The notes under the pieces were generated by a model, which saw only the letters and a list, made by a program, of their open reading frames with translations, searched no databases and had not been told where the DNA came from. Positions 36,071 through 44,784 of a stretch of DNA of 64,000 bases are shown here, one piece after another. Position numbers and translations under genes: made by a program. This stretch comes from Paracoccaceae bacterium. Its GTDB lineage: Bacteria > Pseudomonadota > Alphaproteobacteria > Rhodobacterales > Rhodobacteraceae. The DNA is taken from contig JAIXZY010000079.1 of assembly GCA_027489355.1 (NCBI GenBank), positions 1-64,000 on the forward strand, given 5' to 3'. The number at the start of each line of letters is the position of its first letter. The stretch's first letter is position 1.

Positions 36071-36130
36071 CGGGGGGTTTCACACCCCCCGGACCCCCCG
36101 TGGAGTATTTGCGAAAAGAGCAAGGAAAAT
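36071..36130 (-). repeat. Dispersed 3' repeat, copy A (long form)
   Basis: Read on the minus strand it contains TTGCTCTTTTC, then AAATACTCCACGGGGGG, then a hairpin GGGGGG-TGTGAAA-CCCCCC. It lies in the region beyond the 3' end of the leftward DUF1287 gene. The core GGAGTATTT...AAAAGAGCA recurs at 41111, 41461 and 49913. Confidence 0.7.
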
Positions 36131-36190
36131 TTGATTTAAATCTTGGGCATTTGGCGGTGGCGGCGGCCAGGGGGCGTGTCGTGCGACCGC

Positions 36191-36796
36191 CTATTGCAGC
36201 GCCTTCAGCTGCGCGGCTTCTGCCTGGCCGATCCGGTAATGGCCGGTCATCGGGTAGGCGAAGAGGATGTCTTCCTCCTGCGCGCCGCGGCCGATGTTGT
36301 GCAGGATCAGCGGCACACCCTCGGCCGTGCGCCGGTCGGAGACGATGCCGATGTGGTCGAGGTTGCCGGGCAGCTTCCAGGTGATGATGTCGCCGGGAAG
36401 GTAGGGCGTCGGGCCTTCGTCGAGCGGCAGGGACGCGCCGATCCGGGTGAAGAGCGTCTGCAGGTTCGGCACCCGGCGGTGGTCGATGTTGCGGTCGGTG
36501 TGGTCGAGGCCCCAGAGCGCCGGATAGGCCGGGAAATCGGCGGTCATGTCGCGGTTCACCGCGGCTTGCAGGTCGATCCCCCAGGCGTCGCGCAGGGCGC
36601 GGATGACCACGTCGGTGCAGACCCCGCGGTCGCGGGGAACGTCGCCGCCGGGGAAGGCCAGCGCCGCATAGCCGGGATCGTAGCTCAGGGTGACGCCGAT
36701 CTGCGCCCGCGCGGCGGCGGTCAGCCGCGAGGGTTCCGACCCCGCGAAGGCAGGGAGCGCAAGCACCAGGGACAGGATCAGGGCAATGGACCGCAT
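36191..36796 (-). CDS. DUF1287-family secreted protein
   Basis: A 201-residue protein with a signal peptide (SIALILSLVLALPAFAG). The conserved core has GVTLSYDPGYAAL, DRGVCTDVVIRALRDAWGIDLQ, DHTDRNIDHRRVPNL and a C-terminal PGDIITWKL, LDHIGIVSD and HNIGRGAQEED. The Cys in GVCTDVV, His in LDHIG and His-Asn in HNIG form an NlpC/P60-like Cys-His arrangement, so a periplasmic amidase or peptidase is plausible, although the family is uncharacterised. An ATG at 36808 is an alternative start. Confidence 0.85.
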   Translation of the reverse strand: MRSIALILSLVLALPAFAGSEPSRLTAAARAQIGVTLSYDPGYAALAFPGGDVPRDRGVCTDVVIRALRDAWGIDLQAAVNRDMTADFPAYPALWGLDHTDRNIDHRRVPNLQTLFTRIGASLPLDEGPTPYLPGDIITWKLPGNLDHIGIVSDRRTAEGVPLILHNIGRGAQEEDILFAYPMTGHYRIGQAEAAQLKALQ

Positions 36797-36896
36797 GTGC
36801 CGAATCATGCCTGCTTCACGCTGCCGTGGGTAGTCCGGATTTCCCGTGATCTGCACGGGCTGGCACCTTTCCGCCGGGGTCGGTAAGAGTTCCGTG

Positions 36897-37946
36897 ATGG
36901 CTGTTACACTCACCTCCCTTGCCGATCTTGCGACGCATGGCTTCGATGACATCATCGACGTCCGCGCGCCTGCGGAATTCGCCGAGGATCATCTGCCCGG
37001 CGCGATCTCGCTTCCCGTGCTGGATGACGAGGAACGGGCGCGGGTGGGGACGATCTACAAGCAGGTTTCGCCCTTTTCCGCCCGCAAGATCGGCGCGGCC
37101 CTGGTGGCAAAGAACGCCGCTTTGCATCTGCAGGGGCCCCTGGCCGACAAGCCGGGGGGCTGGCGGCCCTTGGTCTATTGCTGGCGGGGCGGGCAGCGGT
37201 CGGGGTCCTTCGCGACGATCCTGGGCCAGATCGGCTGGCGGGTCGAGACGCTGGTCGGCAGCTACAAGACCTGGCGCGGGCTGGTGGTGCGCGAGGTCTA
37301 CGACACTCCGGTGAGGGCGCCGGTGGTGGTGCTGGACGGGAACACGGGCTCGGCCAAGACCGAGGTGCTGAACCTGCTGCCGCGTTTCGGGGTGCAGGTG
37401 ATCGACCTGGAGGGTCTCGCTCGGCATCGCGGCTCGCTGTTTGGCAATGTCGGGCCGCAGCCGTCGCAGAAGGCGTTCGAGGGGGCCCTGGCGCTGGCCC
37501 TGGCGCAGCTGGACCCGACGCGGCCGGTGGTGGTCGAGGCGGAAAGCTCCAAGATCGGCAACTGCCGCCTGCCGCCGGAAATCTGGAAGGCGATGGTCGC
37601 CGCGCCCCGGGTGGCGATTGCGGCCCCGCGCGCGGCCCGGGCGGAGTATCTGGCGCGGGCCTATGCCGACCTGACCTGCGACGCGGATCGGCTGGCGGCC
37701 ACGGTCGGGCTTTTGAAGCCGATGCATGCGGCCGAGGTGATCGAGGAATGGCTGGCCCTGGCGGCCTCGGGCCAGCACGCGGCCCTGGCCGACAGCCTGA
37801 TGGAGCGGCATTATGACCCGCGCTACGGCAAGCACCGGGCGCGGATGGCCGTTCCTGTTCAAGAGGTTGGCGCATCCGACCTGCGGCCCGAGGCGCTGCC
37901 GGGGATCGCCGAGGCGGTGGCGGCGGCGGTGAAGCGGCTGGCCTGA
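36897..37946 (+). CDS. selU: tRNA 2-selenouridine synthase
   Basis: A 349-residue SelU/MnmH. The N-terminal rhodanese domain has the catalytic Cys in YCWRGGQRSGSF (about residue 98). The C-terminal half has a P-loop LDGNTGSAKTEVL and EAESSKIGN. It replaces sulfur by selenium at the wobble 2-thiouridine of Lys, Glu and Gln tRNAs via a geranylated intermediate. The start at 36897 (MAVTLTSLADL) fits the rhodanese start. Its selenium donor enzyme SelD is encoded at 41624, on the other side of dnaE2. Confidence 0.95.
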   Translation: MAVTLTSLADLATHGFDDIIDVRAPAEFAEDHLPGAISLPVLDDEERARVGTIYKQVSPFSARKIGAALVAKNAALHLQGPLADKPGGWRPLVYCWRGGQRSGSFATILGQIGWRVETLVGSYKTWRGLVVREVYDTPVRAPVVVLDGNTGSAKTEVLNLLPRFGVQVIDLEGLARHRGSLFGNVGPQPSQKAFEGALALALAQLDPTRPVVVEAESSKIGNCRLPPEIWKAMVAAPRVAIAAPRAARAEYLARAYADLTCDADRLAATVGLLKPMHAAEVIEEWLALAASGQHAALADSLMERHYDPRYGKHRARMAVPVQEVGASDLRPEALPGIAEAVAAAVKRLA

Positions 37947-37967
37947 CGCGTCGGAACGTGGCAGAAT

Positions 37968-37982
37968 GTTCTGCCTTTGTTC
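37968..37982 (+). promoter_or_regulatory. LexA (SOS) box of dnaE2
   Basis: GTTC-TGCCTTT-GTTC is an exact match to the alphaproteobacterial LexA operator GTTC-N7-GTTC. It lies 19 bases before ATG 38001. Its presence rules out the in-frame TTG at 37977 as a start, because that would be inside the operator. Confidence 0.9.
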
Positions 37983-38000
37983 ACATCGCGAGTCGCTGCC

Positions 38001-40994
38001 ATGCCCTTCGTCGAGCTTTCGGCGCTGACCAATTTCACCTTCCTTACCGGGGCTTCGCACCCCGAGGAAATGGTCCTGCGCGCCGCCGAGATGGGAATGG
38101 AGGCGATCGCGGTGGCCGATGTGAACTCGGTCGCGGGGATCGTCCGTGCGCATACCAAGTGCCGCGAGCTGGCGCGGGACGGGGGGCCGAAGCTGCGGCT
38201 GATCCCGGCGGCCAGGGTGGTGCTGGAGGACGGGTTCCAGGTGACCTGCCTGCCGAGGGATCGGGCGGCCTGGGGGCGGCTGAGCAGACTGTTGAGCCTG
38301 GGACGGCTGCGCGCGGTGAAGGGGGCCTGTCGGCTGGACCTGGCGGACCTTCTGGAATGGGGCGAAGGGATGGAGCTTCTGGTCCTGCCGCCTGACCAGC
38401 GGCTGACGCTGGCGGCGGTGGGCGAGGTGATGGAGGGGCGGCTGTGGCGCGCGCATGTCGCGCGGCTGACGGTGCGGTTTCCCGGCCAGGTGAGCCTTGG
38501 GCTGGCGCCGCGCTATGACGGGCAGGACCAGGGGCGGTTCCAGCGGCTGGCGAAGGCGGCCTCGGCGCTGGGGGTGCCGGTGGTGGCCACCGCGCTGCCG
38601 TTCCTGCACCACGGGCGGCGGCGGCGGCTGGCGGATGTGCTGACGGCGATCCGACTGGGCGTGCCGGTGGACAGGCTGGGGCGGAAGGCCTTGCCGAACA
38701 ACGAGGGGCGCTTGCGGTCCGAAGGCGAGATGCTGCGGCTGTTCGCCGGGCAAGAGGCGGCGGTGGCGCGGGCCGGAGAGATGGCGGCGCGGGCGGCCTT
38801 TTCGCTGGACGAGTTGCAGTATGAATATCCCTCCGAGGTGACGGGGGGCGAGACGGCCTCGGACCGGCTGGCGCGGTTGGCCGAGGCAGGGCTGGAGGGA
38901 CGCTATCCCGAAGGCGTGCCAGAGCGGGTGCGGGCGCAGATGGCGCATGAGTTGGCGCTGATCGGGAAGCTGCGGTATGAGCCCTATTTCCTGACCGTCC
39001 ACGACATCGTCGACTTTGCCCGGAAGCGCGGGATCCTGTGCCAGGGGCGGGGGTCGGCAGCGAACTCGGTGGTCTGCTATGCGCTGGGCGTGACCTCGGT
39101 CAGCCCCGAGATCGGGACGATGGTGTTCGAACGCTTCATCTCCGAGGCGCGGAACGAGCCGCCGGACATCGACGTCGATTTCGAGCATGAGCGGCGCGAG
39201 GAGGTGATCCAGCACATCTACGAGAAATACGGCCGGCACCGGGCGGGGCTCTGCGCGACGGTGATCCATTATCGCGGCAAGCGGGCGGTGCGCGAGGTGG
39301 GCCGGGCGATGGGCCTGTCGGAGGATACGCTTGCCGCCATGTCCAGCCAGATCTGGGGCTGGGGCGGACCTGGGGCGGTGACGGAGACGCGGCTGCGCGA
39401 GATCGGGCTGGACCCGACGGATGCGCGGCTGGTGCAGACGATGGAGCTGGTGGACGAGATCCAGGGCTTTCCGCGCCACCTGTCGCAGCACGTGGGCGGG
39501 TTCATCATCACCGAAGGCCGGCTGGATGAGCTGTGTCCGGTGGAGAACGCGACGATGGAGGACCGGACGGTCATCCCCTGGGACAAGGACGACATCGACA
39601 CGCTGAAGATCCTGAAGGTGGATATCCTGGCCTTGGGGATGCTGTCCTGCATCCGCAAGGCGTTCGATTTGCTGGAGAAACACCACCACCAGCGGATGAC
39701 CCTGGCGACGCTGCCGCCCGAGGACCCGGAGACCTACCGGATGCTCTGCCGGGCGGATTCGCTTGGGGTGTTCCAGGTGGAATCACGCGCCCAGATGAAC
39801 TTCCTGCCCCGGATGCGGCCGAAGTGCTTCTACGACCTGGTGATCCAGGTGGCGATCATCCGGCCGGGACCGATCCAGGGCGACATGGTGCATCCCTTCC
39901 TGCGGCGGCGGAACGGACAGGAGCAGGTGAGTTTCCCCTCGGACGAGCTGGGCCGGGTGCTGGGCAAGACCCTGGGGGTGCCCTTGTTCCAGGAGCAGGC
40001 GATGCAGATCGCCATCGTGGGGGCCGGGTTCACTCCGGACGAGGCCGACCGGCTGCGCAGGTCGCTGGCGACGTTCAAGAAGCACGGCAATGTCAGCGAG
40101 TTCAGCGACCGGTTCATCGGCGGCATGCTGGCGAGGGGCTATGACGAGGACTTCGCGCGGCGCTGCTTTGCCCAGATCGAGGGGTTCGGCAGTTACGGCT
40201 TCCCCGAAAGCCATGCCGCGAGCTTTGCGCTTCTGGTCTATGCCTCGGCTTGGGTGAAGCGGCACCACCCCGGGATCTTCGCCTGCGCGCTGCTGAACTC
40301 GCAACCGATGGGCTTCTATGCCCCGGCCCAGATCGTGCGGGACGCGCGAGAGCATGGGGTGACGGTCCTGCCACCCTGCATCCAGCGCAGCGATTGGGAC
40401 AACCGGATGGAGTGGCTCGACCGGCCGCAGAAGGCTCCGGAACTGGCGCTGCGGCTGGGGTTCCGGCAGATCAAGGGCATCGCCGAGGAGGAGGCGCGCT
40501 GGATCACGGGCGCGCGGGGCAACGGATACCAGACCGTGCAGGACGTCTGGCGCCGCGCCGGGGTCGGTCCGCAGGTCCTGTCGCGCCTGGCCGAAGCCGA
40601 CGCCTTCGCCTCTCTGGGCATTTCCCGCCGCGATGCGCTCTGGGCAGCGGGCGCTCTGGTGCAAGGCGCGCCCTTGCCACTTTTCGCCGCCGACATGGAC
40701 GGCGAGGGCATCGTGGAGCCCGAGGTGCGGTTCCGGGAGATGACCACGGGCGAGGCGGTGGTCGAGGATTACGTGGCGATGCGCCTGACGCTGCGGTCGC
40801 ATCCGATGGCGCTGCTGCGTCCGGTCCTGGACGCACCCTGCGCTGGATATTCAGACGGAGAAGCCGTCGCCGGGGGCATCGAGCCCCCGTCAACGGCGTT
40901 GCCACGGAAAACGGGCATGCGGGGTGCGCAAAGACCGGGCGCGCGCGGCCGGGAAAGTCCACGGCAAATGGCTGTTGCAGCCGAGGCGATCTGA
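38001..40994 (+). CDS. dnaE2: Error-prone DNA polymerase DnaE2 with aberrant, probably truncated C-terminus
   Basis: A 997-residue protein. It opens with the PHP domain (FVELSALTNFTFLTGASHPEEM) and contains the polymerase core: GRGSAANSVVCYALGVT, PPDIDVDFEHERREEV, DKDDIDTLKILKVDILALGMLS and PESHAASFALLVYASAW. It follows the family to LRSHPMALLRP near 40823, after which the usual OB-fold (roughly 100-150 residues) is absent and replaced by about 57 unrelated residues rich in Gly, Pro and Arg. SOS mutagenesis normally also needs ImuA and ImuB; neither is adjacent. The gene may be damaged or still partly active. Confidence 0.9.
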   Translation: MPFVELSALTNFTFLTGASHPEEMVLRAAEMGMEAIAVADVNSVAGIVRAHTKCRELARDGGPKLRLIPAARVVLEDGFQVTCLPRDRAAWGRLSRLLSLGRLRAVKGACRLDLADLLEWGEGMELLVLPPDQRLTLAAVGEVMEGRLWRAHVARLTVRFPGQVSLGLAPRYDGQDQGRFQRLAKAASALGVPVVATALPFLHHGRRRRLADVLTAIRLGVPVDRLGRKALPNNEGRLRSEGEMLRLFAGQEAAVARAGEMAARAAFSLDELQYEYPSEVTGGETASDRLARLAEAGLEGRYPEGVPERVRAQMAHELALIGKLRYEPYFLTVHDIVDFARKRGILCQGRGSAANSVVCYALGVTSVSPEIGTMVFERFISEARNEPPDIDVDFEHERREEVIQHIYEKYGRHRAGLCATVIHYRGKRAVREVGRAMGLSEDTLAAMSSQIWGWGGPGAVTETRLREIGLDPTDARLVQTMELVDEIQGFPRHLSQHVGGFIITEGRLDELCPVENATMEDRTVIPWDKDDIDTLKILKVDILALGMLSCIRKAFDLLEKHHHQRMTLATLPPEDPETYRMLCRADSLGVFQVESRAQMNFLPRMRPKCFYDLVIQVAIIRPGPIQGDMVHPFLRRRNGQEQVSFPSDELGRVLGKTLGVPLFQEQAMQIAIVGAGFTPDEADRLRRSLATFKKHGNVSEFSDRFIGGMLARGYDEDFARRCFAQIEGFGSYGFPESHAASFALLVYASAWVKRHHPGIFACALLNSQPMGFYAPAQIVRDAREHGVTVLPPCIQRSDWDNRMEWLDRPQKAPELALRLGFRQIKGIAEEEARWITGARGNGYQTVQDVWRRAGVGPQVLSRLAEADAFASLGISRRDALWAAGALVQGAPLPLFAADMDGEGIVEPEVRFREMTTGEAVVEDYVAMRLTLRSHPMALLRPVLDAPCAGYSDGEAVAGGIEPPSTALPRKTGMRGAQRPGARGRESPRQMAVAAEAI
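40863..40897. repeat. Hairpin-forming inverted repeat at the aberrant dnaE2 3' end
   Basis: CGGGGGC (40871-40877) and GCCCCCG (40883-40889) form an inner stem, and GCCGT (40863-40867) and ACGGC (40893-40897) an outer stem. It begins about 40 bases after the point where DnaE2 homology ends. It may be a repetitive element or a terminator-like structure that came with the truncation. Confidence 0.5.
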
Positions 40995-41110
40995 AGCCCC
41001 ATCGGCTCCGGCCGCCCACTCAACGCGGCCTGACCGCGCAGATCCCCGCAGCGTTGTCCCCGAGGATGCCCCCGAAATCCGGGCGTTGGCGCGGGTAGAG
41101 AGTGCGGACG

Positions 41111-41145
41111 CTCCGCGGGGAGTATTTGAGGAAAAGAGCAAATCA
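41111..41145 (-). repeat. Dispersed 3' repeat, copy B (short form)
   Basis: Read on the minus strand: ATTTGCTCTTTTCCTC, AAATACTCCCCGCGGAG. The end CTCC-CCGC-GGAG can fold. It is inverted relative to copy C at 41461, 315 bases away. Confidence 0.6.
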
Positions 41146-41460
41146 GGAAGAGCGACGCGGTGGCAGACTGTCCGAAGGGTACGCTTTCCTGCCCTTACCT
41201 TCGGCTGGCCCCCTGCCGCCATTACAGTCATTGCCCCACAAATCTTAAGGAGCGCGTTCCCTGATGTCCCCGGCATCCGCGCCAGCCACGCAGTCTGACC
41301 AGGCAGCACGACAATGCGCCCCGGCGGTCGGCACCTCTTACAGTGCGAAGGGAGAGCTTCCCACGCCGCCGGGACGACTTGCCCTTTTGCGGTCATCGGG
41401 ACTCCTCCCTGTACCGCATGCCAAGCAAAGCCGGGAATGGTTAAGAAACCCTGGATGCAC

Positions 41461-41492
41461 CTTGCTCTTTTGAAAAATACTCCCGCCGGAGG
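41461..41492 (+). repeat. Dispersed 3' repeat, copy C (short form)
   Basis: Reads CTTGCTCTTTTGAA, AAATACTCCCGCCGGAG, with CTCC-CGCC-GGAG as the foldable end. Together with copy B it gives imperfect outward-facing inverted ends to the segment 41111-41492. Confidence 0.6.
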
Positions 41493-41538
41493 CTCCCACC
41501 TGTGTCGGGAGCGCCGCGCCTGCAGGACCCGGAGCCGC

Positions 41539-41562
41539 GTAGGGTGGGCGATCCGCCCACCG
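41539..41562. repeat. GTAGGGTGGGCG palindrome, imperfect copy
   Basis: GTAGGGTGGGCG-ATC-CGCCCACCG is an imperfect version of the perfect palindrome at 49843-49869. It lies about 60 bases before the selD start. Confidence 0.6.
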
Positions 41563-41623
41563 TCCCCGCTCGTCATTCCGCACCGGCTGGGCTAGACCTG
41601 CGCCGACCACAGAGGAGGCGACG

Positions 41624-43804
41624 ATGACCCCCGCATATCCCCAGATCCGCGACCTTGTGCTGATCGGCGGCGGCCATGCCCATGCGCTGGTCCTGCGGAT
41701 GTGGGGGATGGACCCCTTGCCCGGCACGCGGCTGACGGTGATCAACCCGGACCCCGTGGCCCCCTATACCGGCATGCTGCCCGGGCTGATCGCCGGGCAT
41801 TACCGGCGCGACGAACTGATGATCGACCTGGTGCGTCTCGCCCGTTTCGCCGGGGCGCGCGTGATCCTGGACCGCGCGACGGGCATCGACCGGGAGGCGC
41901 GGCTGATCCATCTGGCCGGGCGTCCGCCGCTGCCCTACGACCTTGCGGCGATCGACGTGGGCATCACCTCGGACCTGCCGTCCTTGCCGGGGGCTTTGGA
42001 GCATGCGGTCGCCGCCAAGCCCCTCGGGCGCTATGCCGAGGCTTGGCAAGCATTCGTGGCCGCACCACCCGCCAAGCCCCGTGTGGTGATCCTGGGGGCG
42101 GGCCTTGGCGGAGTGGAGCTGGCGCTTGCCTCGGCGCACCGGCTGCGGGGGCGGGATGCAGTGGTCACACTTCTCGACCAGGCGGCAGAGTTCCTGCCTG
42201 CACTTTCTGGCAAGGCGCGGGGGGTGTTGCAGGCACGGCTTCAGGCAGCGGGCGTGGTCCTGCGGCTGGGGGTCCGGGTGGTCGCGATCGGACGGGATTC
42301 GGTGCGCTTGGAGGGCGGCGAGGAGGTCGCGTCGGACTTCACGCTGACCGCCACAGGCGCGCGGCCGCATGGCTGGCTGGCCGAGACCGGGCTGCGGCAG
42401 GAGGGCGGCTTCCTTCTCACCGATACGACCTTGCGGACCTCGGACCCGTCGATCTTCGCCAGCGGGGATTGTGCCGGCATCGAAGGCGATCCGCGGCCCA
42501 AGGCGGGGGTCTTCGCGGTGCGGGCTGCGAAGGTGTTGCACAAGAACCTGCGGGCGGCTCTGGCGGGCAAGCCTTTGCAGGCGTTCCGGCCGCAGTCGGA
42601 CTACCTCAAGCTCATCTCGCTGGGCGCGCAGGCGGCGGTGGCCGAGAAATGGGGGCTTGTCGCCCATGGTCCGCGCTGGTGGCGGCTGAAGGACCGGATC
42701 GACCGGAAGTTCATGGCGAAGTTCGAGGATTACCCGGCGATGGCGGCGCGGGCGGTTCCGGCGGCGGCGACCGCGGGCTTGGCGGAGCATCTGGCGGGGC
42801 GGCCCCTCTGTGGCGGCTGCGGCGCGAAGCTGGGGCCGGGGGTGCTGTCGCAGGCGCTGGGGGCGGTGCCGGCTCCGGTCCGGGCCGAGGTGCTTTCGGG
42901 GCCGGGGGACGATGCGGCGGTGCTGGCGGCGGGGGCGGGCGTGCAGGTGCTGACGACCGACCATTTGCGGGCGTTCTGCCATGATCCCCGGTTGATGGCG
43001 CGGTTGACGGCGATCCATGCGCTGGGCGACGTCTGGGCGATGGGGGCCGCGCCACAGGTGGCGCTGGCGCAGGTGACGCTGCCGGCGCTCGGGCCAAAGT
43101 TGCAGGCGCGGATGCTGGCCGAGGTGATGGAGGAGGCGGCGTCGGTCTTCCGCGCGGCGGGGGCCGACGTGGTGGGCGGGCATTCGACCGAAGGGGCCGA
43201 GCTGACCGTCGGGTTCACGGTGACGGGCCTGGCCGACCGGCCCATCGGCAAGGGTGGGGCGCAGGTTGGTGACGCTCTGGTACTGACGAAGCCCCTCGGG
43301 TCGGGCACGATCCTCGCAGCCGAGATGGCGTTGTCGCGGGTGTCGGGGCTGCTGCTGGGCGAGGTCTGGGCGGCGTGCATTGCGCAGATGTCGGTGGCGC
43401 AGGGCTCGGCCTCGGCGATCCTGGCACCGGTGGCGCGGGCGATGACGGATGTGACGGGGTTCGGGCTGGCCGGGCATCTGTTGGAGATGCTTGAGGCCTC
43501 AGGCGTGGCGGCGCGGCTGCGGCTGGCCGATGTGCCGGTGATTCCGGGCGCGGTGGAGTTGGCGGCGGCCGGTGTGGGCTCGTCGCTGCAACCGGCAAAT
43601 CTGGCGGCGGTGAGCTGGCGAATGGATGCGCCGCAGGACGGCCGCGTGGCGCTGCTGACGGACCCGCAGACCTGCGGGGGGCTGTTGGCCTCGGTGCCTG
43701 CCGATCAGGCGGCGGCGCTGGTCGCGCGGCTGAGGGAGGCCGGGCATCAGGCGGCGGTGATCGGGGAGATCGTTGCCGGGGAGCCGCGCCTGACCGTGGT
43801 CTAG
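41624..43804 (+). CDS. selD: Fused FAD/NAD(P) oxidoreductase - selenide, water dikinase
   Basis: A 726-residue two-domain protein. Residues 1 to about 375 form an NDH-2-like pyridine nucleotide-disulfide oxidoreductase (LVLIGGGHAHALVL, VVILGAGLGGVELALAS, IFASGDCAGI). From about 390 it is a selenophosphate synthetase: LCGGCGAKLGPGVL holds Cys396, Cys399 and Lys402, followed by GPGDDAAVL and AIHALGDVWAMGAAP. SelD makes selenophosphate from selenide and ATP; the fused flavoprotein could reduce selenium compounds for it. No selenocysteine codon is used at the active site. The stop overlaps the convergent PfkB gene stop in CTAG. Confidence 0.95.
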   Translation: MTPAYPQIRDLVLIGGGHAHALVLRMWGMDPLPGTRLTVINPDPVAPYTGMLPGLIAGHYRRDELMIDLVRLARFAGARVILDRATGIDREARLIHLAGRPPLPYDLAAIDVGITSDLPSLPGALEHAVAAKPLGRYAEAWQAFVAAPPAKPRVVILGAGLGGVELALASAHRLRGRDAVVTLLDQAAEFLPALSGKARGVLQARLQAAGVVLRLGVRVVAIGRDSVRLEGGEEVASDFTLTATGARPHGWLAETGLRQEGGFLLTDTTLRTSDPSIFASGDCAGIEGDPRPKAGVFAVRAAKVLHKNLRAALAGKPLQAFRPQSDYLKLISLGAQAAVAEKWGLVAHGPRWWRLKDRIDRKFMAKFEDYPAMAARAVPAAATAGLAEHLAGRPLCGGCGAKLGPGVLSQALGAVPAPVRAEVLSGPGDDAAVLAAGAGVQVLTTDHLRAFCHDPRLMARLTAIHALGDVWAMGAAPQVALAQVTLPALGPKLQARMLAEVMEEAASVFRAAGADVVGGHSTEGAELTVGFTVTGLADRPIGKGGAQVGDALVLTKPLGSGTILAAEMALSRVSGLLLGEVWAACIAQMSVAQGSASAILAPVARAMTDVTGFGLAGHLLEMLEASGVAARLRLADVPVIPGAVELAAAGVGSSLQPANLAAVSWRMDAPQDGRVALLTDPQTCGGLLASVPADQAAALVARLREAGHQAAVIGEIVAGEPRLTVV

Positions 43805-44784
43805 ATCAGGCCTTCCTTGCGGAAGAGGGCTTTCAGATCGGTCTCGGGCCGTGCGCCGAAGTGGGAGATGACCTCGGCGGCCGCGACGCAGCCCATGCGG
43901 CCGGCGGTGGCGAGCGACTGGCCGGTGGCGAGGCCGTAGAGGAAGCCCGCGGCGAACTGGTCGCCGGCTCCGGTCGCGTCGACGGGGACGACTCGGTTGA
44001 CCGGAACGATGGCTTCCTCCTCGCCGCGGACGACGATCACGTCGTGGCCCGACCGGGTGCAGACGACGAGACCCGCGTCCTGCGCCGCCTGCTCCAGCGC
44101 GGCGGAGAGGTCGGTCTGGTACAGGGACGACCATTCGTGTTCGTTGCCGATCACGTAGTCGAGCGACTTGACCAGACGGCGGAAGTCGTCGCGGTGGCGG
44201 TCGACGCAGAACGGGTCGGAGAGCGCGATGCCGGCCTTGCCGCCCGCGCGGTGGCAGAGTTCCACGGCGCGTTCGAAGGCCTGTTTGCCCTTGGGCTTGT
44301 CGTAGAGATAGCCTTCAAGGAACAGGATATCGGCGCTGCCGGCAACGCTGTCCGACACGTCGTCGGGGCCGAGTTCGGAGGAGATGCCAAGGTAGGTGTT
44401 CATCGACCGCTCGCCGTCGGGGGAAACGAAGATCATCGAGCGGGAGGTGGGGAGTTCGCCGCCGGGGACGGGGGGGTTGACGAAGTCGGTGCCTTCCTTG
44501 GCCATCGTCTGGGCGTAGAAGCGGCCCAAGGCGTCGTCGTGGACGCGGCCGATGAAGGCGGTCGTCAGGCCCAGGTTTCCCAGACCCGCCAGCGTGTTCG
44601 CCACCGACCCGCCGGGGGCCTGCTGGCGGTTGGTCATCGCGCCGTAGAGAAGCTCGCCCCGCTCCCGCTCCACCAGCTGCATGATGCCCTTCTGGATGCC
44701 CATCAGGTCGAGGAACGAGTCGTCGGCCGAGGAAAACACATCGACGATGGCATTGCCGATGCCGACGACCTGGTAGGACTTCAT
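43801..44784 (-). CDS. PfkB-family carbohydrate/adenosine kinase
   Basis: A 327-residue ribokinase-fold protein with VVGIGNAIVDV at the start, the substrate-site GGSVANTLAGL, and the PfkB signature VDATGAGDQFAAGFLYGL with the catalytic Asp. Close alphaproteobacterial relatives are annotated adenosine kinase; a sugar substrate is not excluded. The ATG at 44784 overlaps the nth stop by 4 bases, so it is translated from the nth message. Confidence 0.9.
   Translation of the reverse strand: MKSYQVVGIGNAIVDVFSSADDSFLDLMGIQKGIMQLVERERGELLYGAMTNRQQAPGGSVANTLAGLGNLGLTTAFIGRVHDDALGRFYAQTMAKEGTDFVNPPVPGGELPTSRSMIFVSPDGERSMNTYLGISSELGPDDVSDSVAGSADILFLEGYLYDKPKGKQAFERAVELCHRAGGKAGIALSDPFCVDRHRDDFRRLVKSLDYVIGNEHEWSSLYQTDLSAALEQAAQDAGLVVCTRSGHDVIVVRGEEEAIVPVNRVVPVDATGAGDQFAAGFLYGLATGQSLATAGRMGCVAAAEVISHFGARPETDLKALFRKEGLI

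Larger units (their letters stand above)
40995..41623. other. Gene-free region with repeats between dnaE2 and selD
   Basis: I see no credible gene in these 629 bases; open frames on both strands are unrelated to known proteins and lack ribosome sites. It holds two inverted copies of the dispersed GGAGTATTT...AAAAGAGCA repeat (41111-41145 and 41461-41492) and the GTAGGGTGGGCG palindrome at 41539-41562. The selD ribosome site AGAGGAGG follows at the right edge. Confidence 0.7.

Noticed and set aside
36816-39689. A 957-codon open frame on the minus strand across selU and dnaE2
   Set aside because: It is antisense to two clearly recognisable proteins, is full of His/Arg/Gln/Pro as expected for a shadow in high-GC DNA, and has no family motifs.
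40890-41576. A 228-codon minus-strand open frame in the dnaE2-selD gap
   Set aside because: No recognisable domain, no ribosome site, and it runs through two repeat copies and antisense to the dnaE2 tail.
41624-43804. Selenocysteine-containing SelD
   Set aside because: The active-site position is an ordinary Cys codon in CGGCGAK; no in-frame TGA is needed to read the protein.
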